From the NCBI GenBank assembly GCA_029263315.1, contig JAJCXR010000026.1, positions 186,001 through 250,000 on the forward strand: DNA of 64,000 bases, written 5' to 3'. Source of the stretch: Acidobacteriota bacterium. Its GTDB lineage: Bacteria > Acidobacteriota > Thermoanaerobaculia > Multivoradales > J023. Position numbers and translations under genes: made by a program. The notes beneath the pieces are model-generated. The model was not told the DNA's origin, ran no database searches, and was given only the letters and a program-made list of their open reading frames with translations. Of this stretch, positions 58,389 to 64,000 are shown one piece after another; the first letter of the stretch is position 1, and every line of letters starts with the position of its first letter.

Positions 58389-59312
58389 ATGCGTCGCGCC
58401 GTCTTGATCTACAACCCGATGTCCGGTCGCCATCAGGGGCCGGCCTGGGTGCCTCGCTTGGTGCAGTGCCTGGAAGCCGGCGGTTTCGAGGTGCAACCGC
58501 AGCCCACGGCGATGCGCGGGGACGCCACGGCTCTGGCCCGCCGCGCCGTCGCCCAAGGGGTCGAGGTCGCCTTTGCTCTGGGTGGTGACGGCACGTTGCG
58601 GGAAGTGGCGGCGGGTTTGTTGGGCAGCCCGGTTGCCCTCGGTCCGTTGCCGGCGGGCACGACCAACGTCTTGGCCAGGGCCTTGGGGATTCCCCTGCGA
58701 CCGATGGTGGCGGCGGAATTCCTCTGTCGGCAGTCGGTGCAGACGATGGATGTCGGCTTGGTGGGGCAAGAACCTTTTTTGATGCTCGCCTCCTGCGGTT
58801 TGGATGCGGACATCATGAGTCGACAGAACAGCGACCTCAAACGGCGCTTCGGCAAGCTCGCCATCCTGGCCCTCGGCCTACGGCGGTGGTGGAGCTACGA
58901 CTATGCGACCCACCATTTGCAGATCGACGGCGTCGAGACCACCAGCGAGTTCTTCGCCCTGGCCAACATTCCGCTCTATGCCGGCAATTTCCGTCTGGCT
59001 CCAGATGCAAATCCCCACGACGGAGAGCTCAATCTGGTGCTCTTCAAAGGGCATGGGCGCTGGGCAACCCTGAGCTTGGGATGGGACCTTCTCCTCGGGC
59101 GCCATCGCCGACGTCGGGATGTCGAGATGCGGGTGGTTCGGGAGTTGGTGCTCGAGGGGCCGGCATCCATCCCAGTGCAGCTCGACGGCGACATCGTCTA
59201 TGTGGAGCCGCCGGTGCGCCTCGGCATTGCCAAACAGCAGCTCAGCGTCTTGGCTCCGGCCATCTCACAGACCGGCGCCCAATCAACCCATGCGCAGGAA
59301 GTGCCAGCGTAG
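58389..59312 (+). CDS. Diacylglycerol/lipid kinase family protein
   Basis: MRRAVLIYNPMSGRHQ; VAFALGGDGTLREVAAGLLGSPVALGPLPAGTTNVLARALGIP. Confidence 0.88.
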   Translation: MRRAVLIYNPMSGRHQGPAWVPRLVQCLEAGGFEVQPQPTAMRGDATALARRAVAQGVEVAFALGGDGTLREVAAGLLGSPVALGPLPAGTTNVLARALGIPLRPMVAAEFLCRQSVQTMDVGLVGQEPFLMLASCGLDADIMSRQNSDLKRRFGKLAILALGLRRWWSYDYATHHLQIDGVETTSEFFALANIPLYAGNFRLAPDANPHDGELNLVLFKGHGRWATLSLGWDLLLGRHRRRRDVEMRVVRELVLEGPASIPVQLDGDIVYVEPPVRLGIAKQQLSVLAPAISQTGAQSTHAQEVPA

Positions 59313-60854
59313 CTCCCGGGGAAAGGGAACGAAGACTTCCGGGTGGATACGATGCTCGAGCTCGCGCAGCAGTGAGGCCAGGCTCTGCCCCCGGGCCACC
59401 CGCTCGATGGCCTCGGCGGCGTCGGACCCGGCCCGGCTGATGTAGGTCTGCCATACCGCCTGGCGGGGCGACATCATGCCCATGGAGACGTTGTCGAGCC
59501 GTGCCACCCCCTTCTTGAGCACCGAGATCTTGTGTTTGAGATTGCGTTCGTCGTCCATGGCCTCCCGTTGCCACGGGGTGTAGGGCTTGGGGATCAGGAT
59601 ATTGCAACCCAGATGCACATGGCCGATGACTCCGGTTTTGCGCGCTTCCTCCAGCATCAAGGCGCGGCACGCATCCCCGAGCTCGATGATGGCCTCCACG
59701 TCTTCCATGGTCTCCCCGGGTAGACCGATGATGAAATAGAGCTTCAGCTGGGTGAACCCATGGCGGAAGATCATCTTCACCTTTTGCAACAAGACCTCGT
59801 TGGGGATTGGCTTGTTCATCAGGAAGCGCAAGCGATCGCTACCGGTTTCCGGCGCCAAGGTGATGGACCGTGCACCGGAGGCGTAGAGAGGTACCAAGAC
59901 CTCTTCCTTCACCGCCGGAATGCGGATCGACGAGACGGAGGAGCGGAAACCTGCCCGCTGGGATTCGTTGAGAATGCGTCCGATCTCGGGATGGTCCCCC
60001 ACCGCGGTGGCGACAAATCCCAGCTGGTCGGTGACGCTGCGGGCGCGCTCGAAAGAGGCGAGGATGGCGTCGGTGGGGTGCCAGCGAAATTTGCCCATGC
60101 CGAAGGTGGCCCAGCAGTAGCGGCACTTCTCGGGGCAGCCACGGGACATTTCGATGAGAAACTTCTCGGTGAACTCGGTGCGCGACGTGACGATACAGCT
60201 GGTGGGCAAAAAACCCGGCTGCTTCATCTGCTCGCCGGTGACCTCCAGCTTGTGTAGCTTACCGAGATCGGCGTCGTCTTCGGGGTGATGGTGCGCCGGC
60301 ACGAAAAAACCGGGCCGCTCCGCCAAGCGAGCCAAAATCTGCTGGCGATCCTCGCACTCGACCAAGGCCGGCAGCAGCTCGGCCAGCAGATTCTCCGCCG
60401 CTCCGAGGGCAAAGACATCGACAAAGGCCGACATCGGCAATGGGTTGATGGCGGCGCTGGATCCGCCCATGACGATCAAGGGATCCCAGGCGGAGCGCTC
60501 TTCGCGACGCAGGGGAATGCGAGCCCGATCCAGCAGCCGCAAGAGATTGACGTAGTCTTCCTCGAAGGACACCGAAAACGCGATGCAGCCGAAACGGTCC
60601 AGGGTGGCATCCGTTTCCACCGAGCGGGGCATGCCTTGGCCATCGGTGAAGAAGCGCTCGCAGCACCATTCCGGCTCATCGTGAATGAGCTCGTAGACCC
60701 GTTGAAAACCAAGGCTGGACATGCCCACCTCGTAGGTGTTGGCATAGGCCAAGGCCAGGCGATTGGGGGCGTGGGGTGAAAAGGGTCGCACCGACCGCTC
60801 GGCAGCCCGGAAAGGTGCCCAGTCGTGCTCTCGCTGTTGTTTGCGTCGTTTCAT
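59283..60854 (-). CDS. B12-binding-type radical SAM protein (YgiQ/TIGR03960-like)
   Basis: LALAYANTYEVGMSSLGFQRVYELI; IEMSRGCPEKCRYCWATFGMGKFR; LAPETGSDRLRFLMNK; LYFIIGLPGETMEDVEAI. Confidence 0.85.
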   Translation of the reverse strand: MKRRKQQREHDWAPFRAAERSVRPFSPHAPNRLALAYANTYEVGMSSLGFQRVYELIHDEPEWCCERFFTDGQGMPRSVETDATLDRFGCIAFSVSFEEDYVNLLRLLDRARIPLRREERSAWDPLIVMGGSSAAINPLPMSAFVDVFALGAAENLLAELLPALVECEDRQQILARLAERPGFFVPAHHHPEDDADLGKLHKLEVTGEQMKQPGFLPTSCIVTSRTEFTEKFLIEMSRGCPEKCRYCWATFGMGKFRWHPTDAILASFERARSVTDQLGFVATAVGDHPEIGRILNESQRAGFRSSVSSIRIPAVKEEVLVPLYASGARSITLAPETGSDRLRFLMNKPIPNEVLLQKVKMIFRHGFTQLKLYFIIGLPGETMEDVEAIIELGDACRALMLEEARKTGVIGHVHLGCNILIPKPYTPWQREAMDDERNLKHKISVLKKGVARLDNVSMGMMSPRQAVWQTYISRAGSDAAEAIERVARGQSLASLLRELEHRIHPEVFVPFPRELRWHFLRMG

Positions 60855-61175
60855 AGGTACGGCTCGTGGTTGCCAAGTGTCGCGGATTCGAGGGCCGACC
60901 GAACGGTAGGGTCCGGTGGTCGTGGCGGATGGAATCGAAACGGAAGGTCGGAGCTACGAGGCTCGCCCGCGGGAGCCGTCGTTCCGGGAAGATAGAGAGT
61001 GCGATATGTTCCGCCGTCGGCGGTAACGTTGCGCTGGGTCAGGGCTCAAGTGCAACGCCAATATGGCTGAGCGGCCATCGTCTAGCCTGCTCTCAGTGCA
61101 AGCCATTGTACGGCCAAGCAGGGTCAAACGCCAGTTGTGCCCATCTGGGCGCCGAAGGGGAGGTCAGGAAACAAC

Positions 61176-62135
61176 ATGGTTCAACACCAAATCGTCCGCG
61201 CATTTGCACCGGCGACAGCGTCCAATATCGGTTGCGGTTTCGATATTTTGGGATTTGCCCTGGAGCAACCGGGAGACGAGGTGGAAGCCTGGGAACGGGC
61301 CGAGGAGGGGATCGAGATCGTCTCCATCTCAGGGGACGCCGGCCGTCTTCCCCTCGACCCCCAGCGCAATACGGCGGGGGTGGCGGTGCAGGCCCTGCTG
61401 GACGCCACCGGCTGCCGACGGGGCGTCGGGTTGCGGCTCCGCAAGGGGCTGCCCCTGTCGAGCGGTCTGGGCTCCAGCGCCGCCAGCGGCGTGGCGGCGC
61501 TGCGCGCCGTCGACCACCTCTTCGGCCTCGGGGCACCGCCCGAGCTCCTCCTGCAATGTGCCCTGGAGGCGGAACGGGTGGCCTGCGGCAGCGCCCACGC
61601 CGACAACGCTGCGCCGTGCATTTACGGTGGTTTTGTGCTCATTCGACCCGGTGATAGGCCGGAGGTCATCTCCCTGCCGGTGCCCGAAGGGCTGGCCTGC
61701 GCCATGGTGCGGCCCCACGTCGAGGTGCAGACCCGGGCCGCCAGGGAAATCCTCGGCGACCAGGTTCCCTTGAGCGCCGCCGTTCGCCAGTGGAGCAACG
61801 TCGGCGGTCTCATGGTGGCCCTCTTTCGCTCCGACTTCGAGCTGCTCTCCCGCTGCTTGCACGATGCCATTGCCGAGCCCAAGAGGGCGGCTTTAGTGCC
61901 GGGCTTCGCAGCGGCCAAGGCGGCGGCCCTGGGGGCGGGGGCCCTGGGGTCCAGCCTGTCCGGCTCGGGGCCATCGATCTTTGCCCTGTGCACCTCACGC
62001 CGGCAGGCGGAGGCGGTGGCCGCCGCCATGGCGGAAGCGCTGGAGCGCCAAGCGCAGGTGTCGAGTGATCGTTTCGTGACCACGGTGGGGGCCCCGGGGG
62101 CGCGCATCCTGGCGGAGAGCCCGAGCGACGGCTGA
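61176..62135 (+). CDS. thrB: Homoserine kinase
   Basis: VRAFAPATASNIGCGFDILGFALEQPGDEV; GLPLSSGLGSSAASGVAAL; start trimmed from 61137. Confidence 0.92.
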   Translation: MVQHQIVRAFAPATASNIGCGFDILGFALEQPGDEVEAWERAEEGIEIVSISGDAGRLPLDPQRNTAGVAVQALLDATGCRRGVGLRLRKGLPLSSGLGSSAASGVAALRAVDHLFGLGAPPELLLQCALEAERVACGSAHADNAAPCIYGGFVLIRPGDRPEVISLPVPEGLACAMVRPHVEVQTRAAREILGDQVPLSAAVRQWSNVGGLMVALFRSDFELLSRCLHDAIAEPKRAALVPGFAAAKAAALGAGALGSSLSGSGPSIFALCTSRRQAEAVAAAMAEALERQAQVSSDRFVTTVGAPGARILAESPSDG

Positions 62136-64000
62136 TGGGAGATGGCGAGCCCAAGGAGCCGAACCTCCGAAGCTTTTTCGAAGGGTGCCTCCTCCTCGAC
62201 CTCGAAACGACGCCCGCCGAAGGCGCCGAGGCCGTGCGGCTCTTGGCCCTGGGAGCACAGCTCGGTGGAGAAAACCGCCATGGCCTGAGGTTCGAGGGTC
62301 GGTTCCGGCTCGACGATGCCCTAGCGGCGCTCGCTCGGCTGGCCGACAAGTCGCACAATCTGCTGGGGCACAATCTCCTCGACCACGATCTATCCATCCT
62401 TCGCACCTTGGCTCCCGGTCACCGAATCCATCGGTTGCCGGTGATCGATACCCTCTTTCTATCGCCCCTGGCCTTTCCGGAGAATCCTTACCATCGCCTG
62501 GTCAAGGACTACAAGCTGGTCAAAGACAGCCTCAACGATCCTTTGGCGGATGCCCGCCTGGCAGGGCGCGTGTTTGCCGAGCAATGGCAGCGCCTGGTCG
62601 CCTTGAACGCCGACCAACCCGAGCGCTTGCCGTTTTACGCCTATTGTTTTTTGGCGCTGGGGGATCGGGGGCCCGAGGAAATGCTCAGCCGTGGCCTAGC
62701 GGCAACTTTCGCTGCCGCCGGTGGTGGTGCGCCCTTGGATGGGGCACAGGCGCGGCGCCACGTGATGACGGCGTTAGGCGAGGTGGCTTGCTCGACAGCC
62801 CTCGCCAGGCCCGATTTCGAAGATCCGGAAAACCGTGTCGCCTGGGCCTTTGCAGCCGCCTGGCTGGATGTGGCCGGCGGCAGCTCGGTGGTGCCGCCTT
62901 GGGTGCGGCGACGTTTTCCGGCGATCGTGCCGCTTCTCGATCGGCTTCGCCAGCAGCCTTGCGGCCGCCGGGAATGCTCGTTCTGTCACCAAGAGCACGA
63001 TTCGCCAGCCCTGTTGCAGCGCTTCTTCGGATTTGCGGGCTTTCGCCCTCAGCCGACGTCGAGCGACGGCCAGGGTAGCCTGCAACGACAGATCACTGAG
63101 CGTGGGTTGGATGGCCAGTCGCTACTGGCCATCTTGCCGACGGGGGGCGGGAAATCCCTGTGCTACCAATTGCCGGCCTTGGTGCACCATCAGCGTCGGG
63201 GGGCCCTGACCGTCGTGGTCTCGCCGCTGCAAGCCCTGATGAAGGATCAGGTGGACCATCTGGCGGCGGCCACGGGTCTCGATTCGTCGGCCGCCCTTTA
63301 CGGATTGTTGACGCCTCCGGAACGCGGCCGGGTGCTCGAAGGGCTACGGCTCGGGGATTTGGCGTTGCTCTACGTCGCCCCCGAGCAACTCCGCAACATG
63401 TCGTTCCAGCGCACCATCGCGCAGCGGGAGATCGCCACTTGGGTCTTCGACGAGGCCCATTGCCTGTCCAAATGGGGGCACGATTTTCGCCCCGACTACT
63501 TGTACGCCTCCCGCTTCATCCGTCAGCTGGCGGAGCGCCAGGGCTGCAAGGTGCCGCCGGTGGCCTGTTTCACCGCCACCGCCAAGCAATCCGTCAAGGC
63601 GGAAATCCGCGAGCACTTCGCCGCCAATCTAGGGTTGCACTTGGCGACCTTCGAGAGCGCGGTCGAACGGCGGGAGCTGCGCTTTGCGGTCCATCGGGTC
63701 TCGGTGGCGGAGAAGATGGATCGCCTCTACGAGTGTTTGGCAGACGTCTTGACGGTGCGGGGTGGCAGCGCCGTCGTCTATTTCAATAGTCGACGACGTA
63801 GCGCCGAAGGGGCCAAATTTTTGACCACCCGGGGCATGCGCGCCGCGGCCTTCCACGCCGGCTTGAGCCAGGCGGAAAAACGCCACGTCCTGGAGGCCTT
63901 CATGCAAGGCGAGGTGGCGGTGGTTTGCGCCACCAACGCCTTCGGTATGGGCATCGACAAGGGCGATGTGCGGGCCGTCGTGCACGTCGATATTCCAGGC
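62135..64000 (+). CDS. DEDD exonuclease domain plus RecQ-like DEAH helicase fusion, 3'-truncated by the window edge
   Basis: ATG overlaps the thrB stop (TGATG); open to the window end, so absent from the ORF track. Exo-like LLLDLETTPAEG, LLGHNLLDHDLSIL, NDPLADARLAGRVF; helicase ILPTGGGKSLCYQLPAL, WVFDEAHCLSKWGHDFRPDYLY, TATAKQSVK, TNAFGMGIDKGDVRAVVHVDIP. Confidence 0.85.
   Translation, partial: MGDGEPKEPNLRSFFEGCLLLDLETTPAEGAEAVRLLALGAQLGGENRHGLRFEGRFRLDDALAALARLADKSHNLLGHNLLDHDLSILRTLAPGHRIHRLPVIDTLFLSPLAFPENPYHRLVKDYKLVKDSLNDPLADARLAGRVFAEQWQRLVALNADQPERLPFYAYCFLALGDRGPEEMLSRGLAATFAAAGGGAPLDGAQARRHVMTALGEVACSTALARPDFEDPENRVAWAFAAAWLDVAGGSSVVPPWVRRRFPAIVPLLDRLRQQPCGRRECSFCHQEHDSPALLQRFFGFAGFRPQPTSSDGQGSLQRQITERGLDGQSLLAILPTGGGKSLCYQLPALVHHQRRGALTVVVSPLQALMKDQVDHLAAATGLDSSAALYGLLTPPERGRVLEGLRLGDLALLYVAPEQLRNMSFQRTIAQREIATWVFDEAHCLSKWGHDFRPDYLYASRFIRQLAERQGCKVPPVACFTATAKQSVKAEIREHFAANLGLHLATFESAVERRELRFAVHRVSVAEKMDRLYECLADVLTVRGGSAVVYFNSRRRSAEGAKFLTTRGMRAAAFHAGLSQAEKRHVLEAFMQGEVAVVCATNAFGMGIDKGDVRAVVHVDIPG

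Noticed and set aside
1-64000. CRISPR arrays, prophage, transposon or integrase signatures
   Set aside because: None seen: no direct-repeat/spacer pattern and no recognisable transposase, integrase or phage structural proteins.

Overview
The window is 64 kb of GC-rich, gene-dense bacterial chromosome. It looks Acidobacteriota-like, but I cannot establish taxonomy from sequence alone. Most of it is core genome: rsmG-parA-parB-bactofilin (often near oriC), two tandem signal peptidases, a complete suf Fe-S operon headed by an Rrf2 regulator, an orphan Wzm/Wzt exporter, thrC, hppD/hmgA tyrosine catabolism, acs, one tRNA-Asn, the mreBCD-mrdA-rodA-rng cell-shape cluster, ruvAB and thrB. The best candidate for an undescribed system is a same-strand run at about 30.3-36.9 kb: a DUF2064/CofC-like glycosyltransferase, a divergent ArsM-like methyltransferase, a radical SAM enzyme with a C-terminal Cys-rich region, a calcineurin-like phosphoesterase, an FAD-dependent oxidoreductase and a ferrochelatase. 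I read it as a possible organoarsenical (metalloid) natural-product pathway. Other notable items are a WRN-like exonuclease-RecQ fusion running off the right edge (missing from the supplied ORF track), a WaaP-like kinase fused to a glycosidase-like domain, an Rrf2 operator candidate overlapping the suf promoter, several 14-18 bp tandem repeats, and four convergent gene pairs that overlap tail-to-tail. No CRISPR array, rRNA, transposase or integrase was seen. All product calls come from reading motifs, with no database search.
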